A DNA stretch of 64,000 bases from Clostridiales bacterium (GTDB lineage Bacteria > Bacillota > Clostridia > Oscillospirales > QAMX01): the NCBI GenBank assembly GCA_016303065.1, contig JAEDMJ010000002.1:31014-95013 (forward strand), given 5' to 3'. This document shows positions 29,895 through 39,861 of this stretch, in pieces. Within the stretch, counting starts at the first letter, position 1. Every line of letters begins with the position of its first letter. Under the pieces are notes generated by a model. It was not told where the DNA came from. It saw only the letters and a program-made list of their open reading frames with translations, and searched no databases. Both the position numbers and the translations under genes were made by a program.

Positions 29895-29936
29895 AAGGGT
29901 ATTGTCCCAATGCCGGATGATTGGGACAATACCCTT
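29895..29936 (-). terminator. Long hairpin after rplQ, probable end of the ribosomal operon
   Basis: A perfect 17-bp stem (29895-29911 with 29920-29936) with an 8-base loop, 35 bases after the rplQ stop on the minus strand. The following bases (CGCTTTTGT) contain only a short T-run, so termination efficiency is uncertain. Confidence 0.6.
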
Positions 29937-29970
29937 TATGACTTATGTTATTGCAAAACTAAAGTCAAAT

Positions 29971-30312
29971 TCAGAGAAGCTCGATAACAGCCATCTCCGC
30001 TGCGTCTCCGCGGCGCGGGCCGGTGCGGACGATGCGGACATAGCCGCCGTTGCGCTCCTCGTATTTCGGTGCGATCTCGTTGATGAGCTTATAAACAACC
30101 GCTTCCTTCGTGATGAAGGCGAGAAGAGCTCTCTTGTTTGCAAGAGTGGGATTCTTCGCTAAGGTTACCATTTTTTCGGCGATCGGACGAACTTCCTTGG
30201 CTCTGTACACGGTGGTCTCAATCTTTCCGTTCTCGAAAAGATAAGTCACCATTCCGCGGAGCATAGCCTTACGGTGATCGGACGGTCTGCCGAGCTTACG
30301 TGTTCCGGGCAT
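29971..30312 (-). CDS. rplQ: 50S ribosomal protein L17 (bL17)
   Basis: A 113-residue ribosomal protein starting [19 protein letters not shown], the family signature, with [13 protein letters not shown] in the middle. Length is normal for Bacillota (about 115-120). It is the last gene of the long ribosomal operon and directly follows rpoA, the common order. Confidence 0.98.
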   Translation of the reverse strand: MPGTRKLGRPSDHRKAMLRGMVTYLFENGKIETTVYRAKEVRPIAEKMVTLAKNPTLANKRALLAFITKEAVVYKLINEIAPKYEERNGGYVRIVRTGPRRGDAAEMAVIELL

Positions 30313-30412
30313 TGATTTATCCTCCTTACTTGGGCCGGGGCTTTCAAGGCGTTGTATCTGCCCCGTAAATCGTAGTCAGCGTTTCGGAATCCGGCGTACG
30401 GGATTCGGTAAT

Positions 30413-31363
30413 TTATTTGTCCTCGGATGCAAGCGAGAGGCCGAGGCTCGAAAGCTTGTTGATGACCTCTTCAAGGGACTTTCTTCCGAGGTTCCGAACT
30501 CTCATCATATCTTCCTCAGAACAGTTGATGAGCTCGCCGACGGTGTTTATGTTTGCACGCTTCAGACAGTTGAAGGAACGGACGGAAAGGTCCAGCTCTT
30601 CAATCGTCATGGAGTCGATAGCAGTGTTCTTGCTTTCGTCGGGCATGACCGCTGCGGCCGGAGTCGTGGAAACATCCTTCGACAAACCGATAAACAGCGA
30701 CAGCAGATCCGTAAGGATCCTTGCGCTCAGGGAAACGGCGTCAGCCGCAGTGAGCGTTTTGTCAGTCCAGACTTCAAGCGTGAGCATGTCGTTGTCGACT
30801 GAGTCGCCGACACGAGTGTTCTCGACTGTATAGTTGACCTTGAGTACGGGCGTATAGATCGAATCGATCGGGATAAGCCCGATGATCATCTGGGCGGGCT
30901 TGTTCTGGTCCGCCGGAACATAGCCTTTACCGCGGTTGAAAGTAAGCTCCATGGAGAGTCTTGCATCTTCTTCCAGGGTGGCAATGTGCAGATCAGGGTT
31001 CAGTATCTCAACATCGCTGTCGCCGATGATGTCGCCGGCAACGATCTCCGACTTTCCGGAAGCCTCAATGTACATGGTTTTCGGGCCGCCTCTGTGAAGC
31101 TTTGCGACAACCTGCTTGAGATTGAGAACGATCTGCGTAACGTCCTCTTTGACTCCGGGAATAGTTGTGAACTCATGCTGAACACCCGCGATCTTGACTG
31201 CGGTGATAGCGGTTCCTTCAAGCGAAGAAAGAAGGACCCTTCTCATCGAGTTGCCCAGGGTGGTACCGTAACCGCGCTGAAGCGGTTCGACAACAAATTT
31301 GCCGTAGGAGCCGTCCTCAGAAACCTCCACGCACTCTATGGTTGGATTTATGAATTCTGTCAT
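30413..31363 (-). CDS. rpoA: RNA polymerase alpha subunit
   Basis: A 316-residue subunit that scaffolds RNA polymerase assembly and contacts activators and UP elements. The N-terminal dimer domain carries [23 protein letters not shown]. After a linker near residue 235, the C-terminal domain shows [17 protein letters not shown] and [13 protein letters not shown], its DNA-binding helices. A 185-base gap, which includes a CGCCGG/CCGGCG hairpin near 31383-31400, separates it from rpsD. Confidence 0.99.
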   Translation of the reverse strand: MTEFINPTIECVEVSEDGSYGKFVVEPLQRGYGTTLGNSMRRVLLSSLEGTAITAVKIAGVQHEFTTIPGVKEDVTQIVLNLKQVVAKLHRGGPKTMYIEASGKSEIVAGDIIGDSDVEILNPDLHIATLEEDARLSMELTFNRGKGYVPADQNKPAQMIIGLIPIDSIYTPVLKVNYTVENTRVGDSVDNDMLTLEVWTDKTLTAADAVSLSARILTDLLSLFIGLSKDVSTTPAAAVMPDESKNTAIDSMTIEELDLSVRSFNCLKRANINTVGELINCSEEDMMRVRNLGRKSLEEVINKLSSLGLSLASEDK

Positions 31364-31548
31364 GAAAACCCTCCGTTTCAGTCGCCGGACGTGCCGGCGT
31401 CGGTTGCATGCCTTTGAGGGCTGCCAGGCCTTTGTCTGCTCAGTGGGCGGTGTGCAATCTGCAGATTTTTATCAGAGTCTTTATCACGCTGAAAGGGAAC
31501 CAGCATACACACATTCCCTCCGCTGCACAGACACCTTCGGTAAACTTA

Positions 31549-32178
31549 TTACTTTGAGTAAAGCTCGACGATGAGGTGCTCCTCGACCGGCAGATCGATG
31601 TCTTCTCTTGTCGGAACAGCGGCAACCTTTGCGCGGAAGTTCTCGACGTCAACGTCAAGCCACTTCGGAGTGGGCTTCGCAGAGTTGGCTTCAACAACAG
31701 CTTTGATCTTGTCAAGGCTTCTCGACTTGTCTCTGAGCTCGATGACGTCGCCGACCTTCACAAGATAGGAAGGAATGTTGACCTTGCGGCCGTTGACCTT
31801 GAAGTGTGCATGGTTGACGAGCTGTCTGGCCTCGGGGCGGGACATCGCAAGACCCATACGGTAAACAACGTTGTCAAGTCTGGACTCAAGGATGGCGAGC
31901 ATATTCTCACCGGTGATGCCCTTGCGCTTGGTAGCCATTTCGAAGTACTTCTCCATCTGGCTCTCGCTGATGCAGTAGAAGCGTTTGGTCTTCTGCTTCT
32001 CTCTGTGCTGCAGGGCGTACTCGGACGGCTTTCTGTTACGGGCCTGGCCGTGCTGACCCGGGGCGTATGATCTCTTTTCCTGGGGGCACTTGCCGCTGTA
32101 ACATTTGTCGCCCTTCAAAAAGAGCTTCTGGTTCTCTCTGCGGCAGAGGCGGCAGACCGCTTCGGTATATCTTGCCAT
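31549..32178 (-). CDS. rpsD: 30S ribosomal protein S4 (uS4), zinc-binding form
   Basis: A 209-residue primary 16S rRNA-binding protein and assembly initiator. Cys residues at 9, 12, 26 and 31 (CRLC, KCYSGKC) form the zinc site of the C+ type. The S4 domain follows (about 99-160, [19 protein letters not shown]). Placement between rpsK and rpoA differs from Bacillus subtilis, where rpsD lies elsewhere, and fits many clostridia. Confidence 0.98.
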   Translation of the reverse strand: MARYTEAVCRLCRRENQKLFLKGDKCYSGKCPQEKRSYAPGQHGQARNRKPSEYALQHREKQKTKRFYCISESQMEKYFEMATKRKGITGENMLAILESRLDNVVYRMGLAMSRPEARQLVNHAHFKVNGRKVNIPSYLVKVGDVIELRDKSRSLDKIKAVVEANSAKPTPKWLDVDVENFRAKVAAVPTREDIDLPVEEHLIVELYSK

Positions 32179-32214
32179 AGTTTTCTAAACCTCCAATAAT
32201 GTAACGGGACTGCC

Positions 32215-32619
32215 TTAGACGCGGCGTCTCTTGGGCGGGCGGCAGCCGTTGTGGGGGATCGGAGTGACGTCCTTGATCATGCAGACCTCAAGTCCTGCGG
32301 ACTGAAGCGCACGAATGGCGGACTCACGACCCTGACCGGGGCCCTTGACATAGACCTCAACGGTCTTCATGCCGTAATCAACGGCGGTCTTGGCAGCCGC
32401 TTCGGCAGTGGACTGTGCGGCAAACGGGGTGCTCTTTCTGGAACCCTTGAAGCCGAGTCCGCCGGCGGACGCCCACGAAACCGCGTTGCCCGCAAGGTCA
32501 GTGATCGTAACGATCGTATTGTTGAAGCTCGCGCGGATATGCGCTGCGCCCTTTTCTACATTCTTCTTCTCGCGGCGCTTGCGGGTCACCGCAGCTTTCT
32601 TCGCCTGAACTTTAGCCAT
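32215..32619 (-). CDS. rpsK: 30S ribosomal protein S11 (uS11)
   Basis: A 134-residue small-subunit platform protein. Marks are [27 protein letters not shown] text ([14 protein letters not shown]) and the conserved end [18 protein letters not shown]. It begins with a basic extension ([13 protein letters not shown]). It lies between rpsM and rpsD. Confidence 0.98.
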   Translation of the reverse strand: MAKVQAKKAAVTRKRREKKNVEKGAAHIRASFNNTIVTITDLAGNAVSWASAGGLGFKGSRKSTPFAAQSTAEAAAKTAVDYGMKTVEVYVKGPGQGRESAIRALQSAGLEVCMIKDVTPIPHNGCRPPKRRRV

Positions 32620-32633
32620 TTAGCTTACCCTCC

Positions 32634-33002
32634 TTACTGCTTCTTGTTCGCAATGGTCTTTCTCGGACCCTTGCGAGTACGGGCATTCGTCTTTGTACGC
32701 TGCCCTCTGACAGGAAGGCCCTTTCTGTGGCGGCTGCCTCTGTAGCTGCCTATTTCAATGAGGCGCTTGATGTCAAGTGCGATATCCCTGCGAAGGTCGC
32801 CTTCAACGCGGTAGTTGTGGTCGATCTGCTCACGCAGCTTCGAAATCTCCTCGTCGGTGAGGTCCTTGACGCGGGTGTCCGGATTGACACCGCTGGCCTT
32901 GAGTATGTCATTGGATACTTTTCTGCCAATTCCGTAGATATAAGTGAGTCCGATTTCAACTCGCTTCTCTCTGGGCAGATCCACGCCGGCTATACGTGCC
33001 AT
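32634..33002 (-). CDS. rpsM: 30S ribosomal protein S13 (uS13)
   Basis: A 122-residue small-subunit head protein that contacts tRNA and L5. It begins [21 protein letters not shown], with a helix-turn-helix region [19 protein letters not shown] and the basic tail [19 protein letters not shown]. Confidence 0.98.
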   Translation of the reverse strand: MARIAGVDLPREKRVEIGLTYIYGIGRKVSNDILKASGVNPDTRVKDLTDEEISKLREQIDHNYRVEGDLRRDIALDIKRLIEIGSYRGSRHRKGLPVRGQRTKTNARTRKGPRKTIANKKQ

Positions 33003-33026
33003 GTGTTTTTTGCACCTCCTGTTTAA

Positions 33027-33143
33027 TTAGCCCTGTCTCTGTTTATGCTTGGGGTCGCTCGGGCAGATAACCATTACCTTGCCCTTGCGCTTGATGACCT
33101 TGCACTTGTCGCACATAGGTCTGACAGACGGTCTTACCTTCAT
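33027..33143 (-). CDS. rpmJ: 50S ribosomal protein L36 (bL36), zinc-binding form
   Basis: A 38-residue protein reading [19 protein letters not shown] and ending in [11 protein letters not shown]. Cys 11, 14 and 27 and the following His 33 form the zinc ribbon of the C+ type. It sits in its canonical place between infA and rpsM and has a GGAGG-type ribosome site. Confidence 0.97.
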   Translation of the reverse strand: MKVRPSVRPMCDKCKVIKRKGKVMVICPSDPKHKQRQG

Positions 33144-33215
33144 TTAAGTGAGCCTCCTTATAAATTGCGCACACCCGGATATGTTTTATTCCGGTGAAAC
33201 ACGGCTCAGGCCGTT

Positions 33216-33434
33216 TTACTTAGTTCTCCATGTTATACGTCCCTTTGACAGGTCATATGGCGACATTTCGATCGTCACCTTGTCTCCGGGCAGTATTCTG
33301 ATATAGTGCATACGCAGCTTTCCCGATATATGGGCGAGTATCTTGTGTCCGTTAGGCAGCTCGACCCTGAACATTGCGTTCGGCAGCGCTTCTGTCACTA
33401 CACCTTCAAGCTCGATTACATCGTCCTTGGGCAT
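33216..33434 (-). CDS. infA: Translation initiation factor IF-1
   Basis: A 72-residue OB-fold factor that blocks the ribosomal A site during initiation. The family pattern is complete: [37 protein letters not shown] and [13 protein letters not shown]. It lies between map and rpmJ, as usual. Confidence 0.98.
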   Translation of the reverse strand: MPKDDVIELEGVVTEALPNAMFRVELPNGHKILAHISGKLRMHYIRILPGDKVTIEMSPYDLSKGRITWRTK

Positions 33435-33464
33435 AAGCTTGACTCCTTTATAATTATGATAACT

Positions 33465-34262
33465 TTACTCAGTCAAAAGCTCCGGACCGCTGTCAGTGAT
33501 AAGCACGGTGTGCTCATAATGGGCTGACAGGCTCTTGTCCCTTGTTTTAACTGTCCAGCCATCCGGCATAAGCCGGATGCGGTGCCGTCCCATGTTGATC
33601 ATGGGCTCAATGCAGATTGTCATTCCCGGTACGAGAATCACATCAAGATCCGGGAAAAATTCGTGAAGCGAATTCGGAACGCTCGGACCTTCATGAAGGT
33701 CCCGTCCGATACCGTGTCCGGTGTACCCCTGTACAACCGAAAAACCGGCCGCTTCCGCGTGTTTTGCAACTGCCGCTGAAATGTCCCGAATTCGGTTTCC
33801 AACGCGAGCTTTCTCAACGCCTTTGAAAAAGCACTCCCTCGTCACGTCGATCAGCCGCTGCGCTTCGCTTGAAACGCTGCCCACCGCAACTGTTACGGCG
33901 GAATCTCCGTGAAATCCTTCCACCTCGGCGCCGACATCGATTTTCACAATGTCGCCTTCCTGGATCACCCGCGGCCCCGGTATGCCGTGTATGACTTCAT
34001 CGTTCACCGACACACACACGCTTGCGGGATAGGGAGGATATTCGGGATAGCCTACCTGATGCAGAAAGCTGGCCTTCGCACCCAGTTCGGAAATCGTCTT
34101 CTCAACGACCTCGTTTATATAGGCTGTTGTCACGCCCGGGGCAACAGCAGCCTTGGCGGCCTCTCTGGCCGCCGCGGTTGCCTTGCCTGCCCGGCGCATA
34201 CGCTCTATTTCCCAGTGTTTTGTCTTGATATGGATATCTTCAACTTCCGCGTCGGTTATCAT
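33465..34262 (-). CDS. map: Methionine aminopeptidase, type I
   Basis: A 265-residue metalloprotease that removes the initiator methionine from new proteins. The five metal ligands are visible in KIDVGAEV, FHGDSA, GHGIGRDLHEGP, ICIEPM and AHYEHTVLI. It has about a dozen more residues at the N-terminus than most (ITDAEVEDIHIK), and no alternative ATG is nearby, so the start is kept. It follows adk closely. Confidence 0.96.
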   Translation of the reverse strand: MITDAEVEDIHIKTKHWEIERMRRAGKATAAAREAAKAAVAPGVTTAYINEVVEKTISELGAKASFLHQVGYPEYPPYPASVCVSVNDEVIHGIPGPRVIQEGDIVKIDVGAEVEGFHGDSAVTVAVGSVSSEAQRLIDVTRECFFKGVEKARVGNRIRDISAAVAKHAEAAGFSVVQGYTGHGIGRDLHEGPSVPNSLHEFFPDLDVILVPGMTICIEPMINMGRHRIRLMPDGWTVKTRDKSLSAHYEHTVLITDSGPELLTE

Positions 34263-34264
34263 AC

Positions 34265-34897
34265 TTATATTCCCAGCGCTTTGAAGATGAGCGCTGTGAT
34301 CGCTTCAACGTTTCCGTTTCCGTCGACCTTTCTAAGCTTGCCCTTCTTCTCGTAATAAGCTTTGGCAGGCTCGGTCTGGCTGTGATAAACTCTCAGTCTT
34401 TCGCGAACCGTCTCAGCCTTGTCGTCGGAGCGCTGGATGAGCGCCTCGCCGCACTTGTCGCAGATCATTTCGGTCTTCGGCGGGTTGAATACGAGATGAT
34501 AGGACTCTCCGCATTTGGGGCAGACTCTGCGGCCCGTCATGCGCTTTTCTATTTCCTCATCAGAAACCTCGAGGCTTACGACCGCGTCGATCTCGACGCC
34601 CATTTCGTCAAGGGCTTCGGCCTGCGGTATGCTTCTCGGGAAACCGTCGAGTATATAGCCGTTGGCACAGTCGGGACGGGCGATTCTGTCTTTGAGCATC
34701 TCGATAACGAGACTGTCCGGAACAAGCTCGCCCTTCTCGGTGTACTTTTTGAACTCCACACCGGCGGGAGTGCCGGCCGCAATGGCCTCACGTATGATAT
34801 TGCCAGTCGAAACGGAAGGAATGCCGAGTTTTGAGCAGATGGCCGAAGCCTGTGTGCCCTTGCCGGCTCCCGGTCCGCCGAAAAGAATTATTCTCAT
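34265..34897 (-). CDS. adk: Adenylate kinase, zinc-binding lid form
   Basis: A 210-residue enzyme that equilibrates ATP, ADP and AMP. It starts MRIILFGGPGAGKGTQA (P-loop). DGFPRSIPQAEALD is the AMP site, and the lid has CPKCGESY and CDKCG, four cysteines that bind zinc. The open frame reaches 34960, but ATG 34897 gives the family start 16 bases after secY. It sits between secY and map, the standard Bacillota order. Confidence 0.97.
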   Translation of the reverse strand: MRIILFGGPGAGKGTQASAICSKLGIPSVSTGNIIREAIAAGTPAGVEFKKYTEKGELVPDSLVIEMLKDRIARPDCANGYILDGFPRSIPQAEALDEMGVEIDAVVSLEVSDEEIEKRMTGRRVCPKCGESYHLVFNPPKTEMICDKCGEALIQRSDDKAETVRERLRVYHSQTEPAKAYYEKKGKLRKVDGNGNVEAITALIFKALGI

Positions 34898-34913
34898 ACT
34901 TTGTTCACCCCGA

Positions 34914-36242
34914 TTAGTTAAGGAATCCCTTGTAGTGACGCATGATAAGCTGCGTCTCAAGCTGGTTCACCGTTTCAAGCGCAACGCCGACGACGATGAG
35001 CAGCGTGGTGCCGCCGAGGGCCATGTTTCCAAGCTCGGAGGAGAAGGCGCTCACGATGATCGGGAGTATCGCCACGATTCCGAGGAACACGGCGCCAAGC
35101 ACGGTGACATTCTTAAGAACTCTGCTGATGTAAGCCGCGGAGGGTCTGCCCGGACGAAGACCGGGTATGAATCCGCCGTTCTGCTTCATATTGTTCGCGA
35201 TCTCAACAGGATTGAACTGCGCGTAAGCGTAGAAGAAGGAGAACGCGATGATCAGCAGGAAGTAGAAAACAATGTAAACCGGCGACGGTGAAGATGTGAC
35301 CTTCAGGAAGTAATACCAGAATCCGGATTCGGGCGCCTTGAAGAAGGAGGCGATCATTGCCGGAAGGCTTACGATGCTGGAGGCAAAGATGATCGGCATA
35401 ACACCGGTCATGTTGACTTTAAGCGGAATGTAGCTGGACTGTCCGCCGTATATCTTGCGGCCGACAACTCGCTTTGCGTACTGAACGGTGATGCGTCTTT
35501 CGGCATTGCTGACCCAAACAACAAACCCAACCATGAACACGCCGACGATCGCCATGACAATGGCAATGACAAGATTGCCGACTTTGAGGCCTTCTTCGCC
35601 CACGAGGAATCCGGCAACCGCGCTGATGCTGGTGGGTATACGGGAGAGTATGCCCGCAAACAGGATCATCGAAATGCCGTTTCCGATTCCGTGGTCGTTG
35701 ATAAGCTCTCCAAGCCACATGACGACGGCGGTGCCCGCCGCAAACGTCATGATAACGATGGCTGCCACAAAAATCTTGTCGGCAGTGCCGCCTTCGGCGA
35801 AGAAAACGCCTTCGGCGATGATATTATTGCGCTGGAGCGTGAGATAGTAAACAAATCCTTCAAGAAGACCCAGGCCGACCGCGGCATAGCGCATGATCTT
35901 CGCCTGTTTTTTGCGGCCTTCTTCTCCGCCCTCCTTGACCATACGCTCAAGAGCCGGTATAGCCATGGTGAGCAGCTGAACGATAATCGACGCGGTGATG
36001 TACGGGGTGATCGACAGAGCGAAGATCGTACAGGAGGTGAAGGAACCGCCGGTCAGAAGATTCAGATAGCCGTAGAACACGTTTTCGCCGTTGTCGGCAA
36101 ACAGCTGGGTGAGAGCCGTCGCGTCAATGAACGGAATCGGAACCGCGTTTCCGAATCTGTAAACGACGAGTATCGCAACGGTAAACAGTATCTTTCTCCG
36201 GAGCTCGGGGACCTTCCACGCGTTTACCAGCGTCTTAAACAT
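34914..36242 (-). CDS. secY: Protein translocase subunit SecY
   Basis: A 442-residue membrane channel through which proteins are exported with SecE, SecG and SecA. About ten hydrophobic segments are visible. Family marks include VYRFGNAVPIPFID near the start, GGSFTSCTIFALSITPYI (plug and helix 2 region), GNGISMILFAGI and IKQNGGFIPG-like text (MKQNGGFIPGLRPG). It starts two bases after the rplO stop with only a weak ribosome site, suggesting coupling to rplO. Confidence 0.98.
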   Translation of the reverse strand: MFKTLVNAWKVPELRRKILFTVAILVVYRFGNAVPIPFIDATALTQLFADNGENVFYGYLNLLTGGSFTSCTIFALSITPYITASIIVQLLTMAIPALERMVKEGGEEGRKKQAKIMRYAAVGLGLLEGFVYYLTLQRNNIIAEGVFFAEGGTADKIFVAAIVIMTFAAGTAVVMWLGELINDHGIGNGISMILFAGILSRIPTSISAVAGFLVGEEGLKVGNLVIAIVMAIVGVFMVGFVVWVSNAERRITVQYAKRVVGRKIYGGQSSYIPLKVNMTGVMPIIFASSIVSLPAMIASFFKAPESGFWYYFLKVTSSPSPVYIVFYFLLIIAFSFFYAYAQFNPVEIANNMKQNGGFIPGLRPGRPSAAYISRVLKNVTVLGAVFLGIVAILPIIVSAFSSELGNMALGGTTLLIVVGVALETVNQLETQLIMRHYKGFLN

Positions 36243-36243
36243 A

Positions 36244-36687
36244 CTATATCACCTCTGCGTTTCCGCCCAGAGCCTTGATCTTTTCTTCGGCGCTGGCAGA
36301 GAACGCTGATGCCCGGACAGTCAGCTTCTTAGTGAGCTCGCCGTTGCCGAGTATCTTGACGCCGTCATTGATTTTTTTGACAAGACCCATAGCAACAAGC
36401 TCTTCAACACCGACAGCCGCTCCGTCCTCAAAGCAGTTGAGGTCGGAAACGTTGACGATAGCGTAGACAGTCGCAAAGTTCTTATTGTTGAAGCCCTTCA
36501 TAGGAAGTCTTCTGCTTATGGGCATCTGACCGCCTTCAAAGCCCGGTCTGACGCCGCCGCCCGAACGGGCGTTCTGGCCCTTGTGGCCCTTGCCGGCAGT
36601 CTTGCCGTTTCCAGATGCAATGCCGCGGCCCTTGCGGAAGTTGTCTCTTACCGAACCGGGTGCGGGGGATAACTCGTTAAGCTTCAT
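36244..36687 (-). CDS. rplO: 50S ribosomal protein L15 (uL15)
   Basis: A 147-residue protein starting [15 protein letters not shown] with the Gly-rich basic [24 protein letters not shown] region (family signature) and a globular C-terminus. It lies between rpmD and secY. Confidence 0.98.
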   Translation of the reverse strand: MKLNELSPAPGSVRDNFRKGRGIASGNGKTAGKGHKGQNARSGGGVRPGFEGGQMPISRRLPMKGFNNKNFATVYAIVNVSDLNCFEDGAAVGVEELVAMGLVKKINDGVKILGNGELTKKLTVRASAFSASAEEKIKALGGNAEVI

Positions 36688-36699
36688 TGCCTTGCCTCC

Positions 36700-36879
36700 T
36701 TATGCTTTCTCGACCTTGACAAGGTACGAGATCTGCGTGTACTTGCCCTTCGTGCATTCATTGTCCGGCTGAACAGTGCTGTCGCCGATCTTGTGAAGCC
36801 CGAGGGAGTTGGCGGTGGCAATATGACGAGCGAATCTGCCGGAAAGGCTCTTAACAAGCGTTATTTTTACGTTTTCCAT
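36700..36879 (-). CDS. rpmD: 50S ribosomal protein L30 (uL30)
   Basis: A 59-residue protein starting MENVKITLVKSLSG, with TANSLGLHKIGDSTVQPDN and ending YLVKVEKA. It was found by reading the gap between rpsE and rplO, and the frame is complete. Length (59) and place match the family. Confidence 0.97.
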   Translation of the reverse strand: MENVKITLVKSLSGRFARHIATANSLGLHKIGDSTVQPDNECTKGKYTQISYLVKVEKA

Positions 36880-36885
36880 GTTCGC

Positions 36886-37389
36886 TTACCCCTTGACTTC
36901 AGAAACAGATTTGCCGCGGGCCGCCGCGATCTCTTCGGCGCATCTCATGGTCTTGAGACCTTCGATGGTAGCAGCCACGACGTTCTGCTTGTTGTTGGAA
37001 CGGAGCGACTTGGTTCTGATATCTTTAATACCAGCGGCCTCCATAACCTGACGGACAGGGCCGCCGGCGATAACGCCGGTGCCTTCCGGGGCGGGCTTGA
37101 GGAGAACCGAAGCTGCACCGAACTGGCCGATTGCCTCGTGCGGAACGGTCGTTCCGACAAGGGAAACCTTTACGAGATTCTTTTTCGCATCCGCGATCGC
37201 CTTTTTGATGGCGTCCGGAAGCTCGGAGGCCTTGCCTATGCCGTAGCCGACAAGACCGTTGCCGTCGCCGACAACCACAAGGACGGACTGCTTTCTGACA
37301 CGGCCGCCCTTGACGGTCTTGGAAACGCTGTGGAAGCTTACGACGCGTTCCTGAAGCTCGATATTGGAAACATCGATATTAAGTGGCAT
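36886..37389 (-). CDS. rpsE: 30S ribosomal protein S5 (uS5)
   Basis: A 167-residue fidelity protein of the small subunit. Marks are [54 protein letters not shown] and [15 protein letters not shown]. The start [10 protein letters not shown] follows rplR closely. Confidence 0.98.
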   Translation of the reverse strand: MPLNIDVSNIELQERVVSFHSVSKTVKGGRVRKQSVLVVVGDGNGLVGYGIGKASELPDAIKKAIADAKKNLVKVSLVGTTVPHEAIGQFGAASVLLKPAPEGTGVIAGGPVRQVMEAAGIKDIRTKSLRSNNKQNVVAATIEGLKTMRCAEEIAAARGKSVSEVKG

Positions 37390-37404
37390 TTGTCTATCCT
37401 CCCG

Positions 37405-37764
37405 TTAAAACTGCAGACCGCTCTCGCGGGCGCCCTCGGCGAGCTCCTGCACACGACCGTGGTAGAGATAACCGCCGCGGTCAAAAACGACGGATTCGAT
37501 TCCCGCCGCCTTGGCGCGCTCACCGATGAGTCTGCCGACCTTACGGGCGGCTTCCTTGTTGCCGCCGCTGGCGCCGAAATCCTTCTCGGTGCTGGATGCG
37601 GAAACAAGAGTCTTTCCGGCGACATCGTCGATGATCTGAGCGTATATGTGATTGGTGCTGCGGTAGACGTTGAGTCTGGGTCTCTCGGCGGTACCGGAGA
37701 TCTTTCCGCGCACTCTGCGGTGACGCTTAAGCCGCTGTGCGTTCTTGTCCATTTTCGAAACCAT
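37405..37764 (-). CDS. rplR: 50S ribosomal protein L18 (uL18)
   Basis: A 119-residue 5S rRNA-binding protein. [23 protein letters not shown] is the family start, and [18 protein letters not shown] is the end. ATG 37764 follows a GGGGG site at seven bases, so the MVSKM start is kept over the inner Met. Confidence 0.97.
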   Translation of the reverse strand: MVSKMDKNAQRLKRHRRVRGKISGTAERPRLNVYRSTNHIYAQIIDDVAGKTLVSASSTEKDFGASGGNKEAARKVGRLIGERAKAAGIESVVFDRGGYLYHGRVQELAEGARESGLQF

Positions 37765-37776
37765 TTCGCTGCCCCC

Positions 37777-38325
37777 TTATTTCTTCTTCGCAGCGGTCTT
37801 GCCTTCCTTGCGGCGGATGACCTCTGTCGAATACTTGATGCCCTTTCCCTGATAGGGTTCGGGCGGACGAACCTCGCGGATCTCTGCCGCAAGCTGGCCG
37901 ACGGCCTGCTTGTCGGGACCGGAGACGACAATCTTGTTGGGCGCAGGGACGTCGATCTTCAGCTCGCCGCGCTCTTTGACGAACACCTGGTGGGAGAAAC
38001 CGACGTTCAGGACAAGCTGGTTGCCTTCCTTGGCCGCTCTGTAACCGATGCCGTTGACCTCGAGCTCCTTGGTGTAGCCCTTGGTAACTCCGACGATCAT
38101 GTTGTGGATCAGAGTGCGGTAAAGGCCGTGCATTGAACGGGTCAGGTTCTGCTCATCGCTTCTGCTGACGTTGACAACGTTTCCCTCAACCTTGACGGTG
38201 ATACGGGGATCGACCTTCTGAGTAAGAGTGCTCTTGGCGCCCTTTACTTCGACGGTGTTGTCGTCGGACACAGTGACCGTGACTCCCGCCGGGATATCTA
38301 TCGGCATTCTGCCTATTCTTGACAT
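37777..38325 (-). CDS. rplF: 50S ribosomal protein L6 (uL6)
   Basis: A 182-residue protein near the sarcin-ricin loop. It starts MSRIGRMPIDIPAGVTV, with GYTKELEVNGIGYRA and the signature PEPYQGKGIKY near the end. It lies between rpsH and rplR. Confidence 0.98.
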   Translation of the reverse strand: MSRIGRMPIDIPAGVTVTVSDDNTVEVKGAKSTLTQKVDPRITVKVEGNVVNVSRSDEQNLTRSMHGLYRTLIHNMIVGVTKGYTKELEVNGIGYRAAKEGNQLVLNVGFSHQVFVKERGELKIDVPAPNKIVVSGPDKQAVGQLAAEIREVRPPEPYQGKGIKYSTEVIRRKEGKTAAKKK

Positions 38326-38338
38326 GTATCTATACCTC

Positions 38339-38737
38339 CTACCAAACGAACGCCATGACCTCGCCGCCGACGTGCAGGCTTCTGGCCTTGCGGTCGGTAA
38401 CGATGCCCTTGGAGGTGGAGATTATCGCAATGCCCATTCCCTTGAGAACGCTGGGCATCTCATCGACACCGGCATAAACTCTGAGGCCCGGCTTGGAAAC
38501 ACGGCGGAGTCCGGATATCGCGGCTTCTTTGTTCTGGCCGTACTTGAGAGTGATTCGGATGATTCCCTGCACACCTTCGTCAACGTACTGGATTCCTTTG
38601 ATGTAGCCCTCCTCGAGCAGTATCTCGGCGATGGCTTTTTTGGCATTCGACTTGGGTATATCCACCGTATAGTGCCGATAGGAACTCGCGTTGCGGATCC
38701 TTGTCAGCATATCGGCAATCGGATCTGTTATTTGCAT
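38339..38737 (-). CDS. rpsH: 30S ribosomal protein S8 (uS8)
   Basis: A 132-residue 16S rRNA-binding protein that in many bacteria also controls the spc operon. It starts [17 protein letters not shown] and ends [13 protein letters not shown] followed by GGEVMAFVW, the usual S8 end. Confidence 0.98.
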   Translation of the reverse strand: MQITDPIADMLTRIRNASSYRHYTVDIPKSNAKKAIAEILLEEGYIKGIQYVDEGVQGIIRITLKYGQNKEAAISGLRRVSKPGLRVYAGVDEMPSVLKGMGIAIISTSKGIVTDRKARSLHVGGEVMAFVW

Positions 38738-38765
38738 TTTGCAGCCTCCTTACAATACTGTTGGC

Positions 38766-38951
38766 CTACCAGCTCGCCTTGCGGACACCGGGAATCTGGC
38801 CCTTGTAGGCCAGCTCGCGGAAGCAGATACGGCACACGCCGAAATCACGCAGATAGGCATGGGGTCTGCCGCAGATCTTGCACCTGTTCATGGAACGGGT
38901 CGAAAACTTCGGCTCTCTCTGCTGTTTGAGGATCATCGATTTCTTAGCCAT
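38766..38951 (-). CDS. rpsN: 30S ribosomal protein S14, zinc-binding type Z
   Basis: A 61-residue protein. Cys 24 and 27 (CKIC) and Cys 40 and 43 (CRIC) form the zinc ribbon of the short C+ type. It ends [11 protein letters not shown], the family hallmark. The short zinc form is the usual one in Bacillota. Confidence 0.98.
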   Translation of the reverse strand: MAKKSMILKQQREPKFSTRSMNRCKICGRPHAYLRDFGVCRICFRELAYKGQIPGVRKASW

Positions 38952-38966
38952 TGTTTTTTACCCTCC

Positions 38967-39509
38967 TTATGCTCTTGCGAAGGGCGCGCCCATCATGTCG
39001 AGCAGAACCTTCGCTTCTTCGTCAGTGTTGGCGGTGGTGCAGATGACAACGTTCATGCCTCTGATCTTGTCGATCTTGTCGAAGTCGATCTCGGGGAATA
39101 TCAGCTGCTCCTTAAGTCCGAGGGAATAGTTGCCTCTTCCGTCGAAAGCGCTGTCGCTGATGCCGCGGAAGTCGCGAACTCTCGGGAGAGCGACACTGAA
39201 CAGTCTGTCAAGAAATTCGTACATTCTGTCGCCGCGGAGAGTAACTTTGGCGCCGATGTTCATTCCTTCACGAAGCTTGAAGTTTGCGACGGATTTCTTG
39301 GCCTTAGTGATGACGGCCTTCTGACCGGTTATCTGAGCAAGATCACCGCAGACCGCGTCGAGAACCTTGGAGTTCTCTCTGGCTTCGCCGCAGCCGACGT
39401 TTACGACGACTTTGTCAAGCTTCGGAATCTGCATGGTGCTCTTATACTCGAACTTCTTCATAAGCGCGGGGGCGACTTCGTTTATATATTTGTCCTTGAG
39501 TCTTGGCAT
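38967..39509 (-). CDS. rplE: 50S ribosomal protein L5 (uL5)
   Basis: A 180-residue 5S rRNA-binding protein starting [17 protein letters not shown], with [16 protein letters not shown] and [17 protein letters not shown]. The longer frame to 39584 overlaps rplX; ATG 39509 gives the correct length (about 179). Confidence 0.97.
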   Translation of the reverse strand: MPRLKDKYINEVAPALMKKFEYKSTMQIPKLDKVVVNVGCGEARENSKVLDAVCGDLAQITGQKAVITKAKKSVANFKLREGMNIGAKVTLRGDRMYEFLDRLFSVALPRVRDFRGISDSAFDGRGNYSLGLKEQLIFPEIDFDKIDKIRGMNVVICTTANTDEEAKVLLDMMGAPFARA

Positions 39510-39531
39510 TTTATTTCTTTGCCTCCTTGCC

Positions 39532-39846
39532 CTATATCTCAGCGCCGCACTTCTTGCAGACAGTTGTCTTCTTGCCGTCTGCAAGCTTATGGGCGGGGCG
39601 GGTGGTCTTGTCGCACTTGGGGCAGACTCTCATGACCTTGCAGGCGCGAATCGCGCCCTCGACCTTGACGATCTCGCTCTCTTCGGTCTGTCTGCGGGCC
39701 TTCTTGTGCTTGGTGTGAATGTTGAGGCCTTCGACAATCACGAGACCCTTCGCAGGATCTGCGGAGAGGATCTTGCCGCGCTTGCCTTTTTCTTTTCCGG
39801 ATATGATTTCAACGGTATCTCCGGTCTTAACGTGCAGTTTGTTCAT
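39532..39846 (-). CDS. rplX: 50S ribosomal protein L24 (uL24) with C-terminal zinc ribbon
   Basis: A 104-residue assembly initiator of the large subunit. The KOW motif ([21 protein letters not shown]) lies at 4-24. The C-terminus carries CPKC and CKKC, a likely zinc ribbon seen in part of the family. Confidence 0.97.
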   Translation of the reverse strand: MNKLHVKTGDTVEIISGKEKGKRGKILSADPAKGLVIVEGLNIHTKHKKARRQTEESEIVKVEGAIRACKVMRVCPKCDKTTRPAHKLADGKKTTVCKKCGAEI

Positions 39847-39861
39847 TGTTCCTCTCCTCCC

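Larger units (their letters stand above)
29296..29970. other. Non-coding stretch with several hairpins
   Basis: No gene is supported; the open frames here (for example 29315-29716 plus, 29473-29688 minus) lack ribosome sites and family similarity. It holds three strong inverted repeats, listed separately. It could contain an unrecognised small RNA or decayed sequence. Confidence 0.6.
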
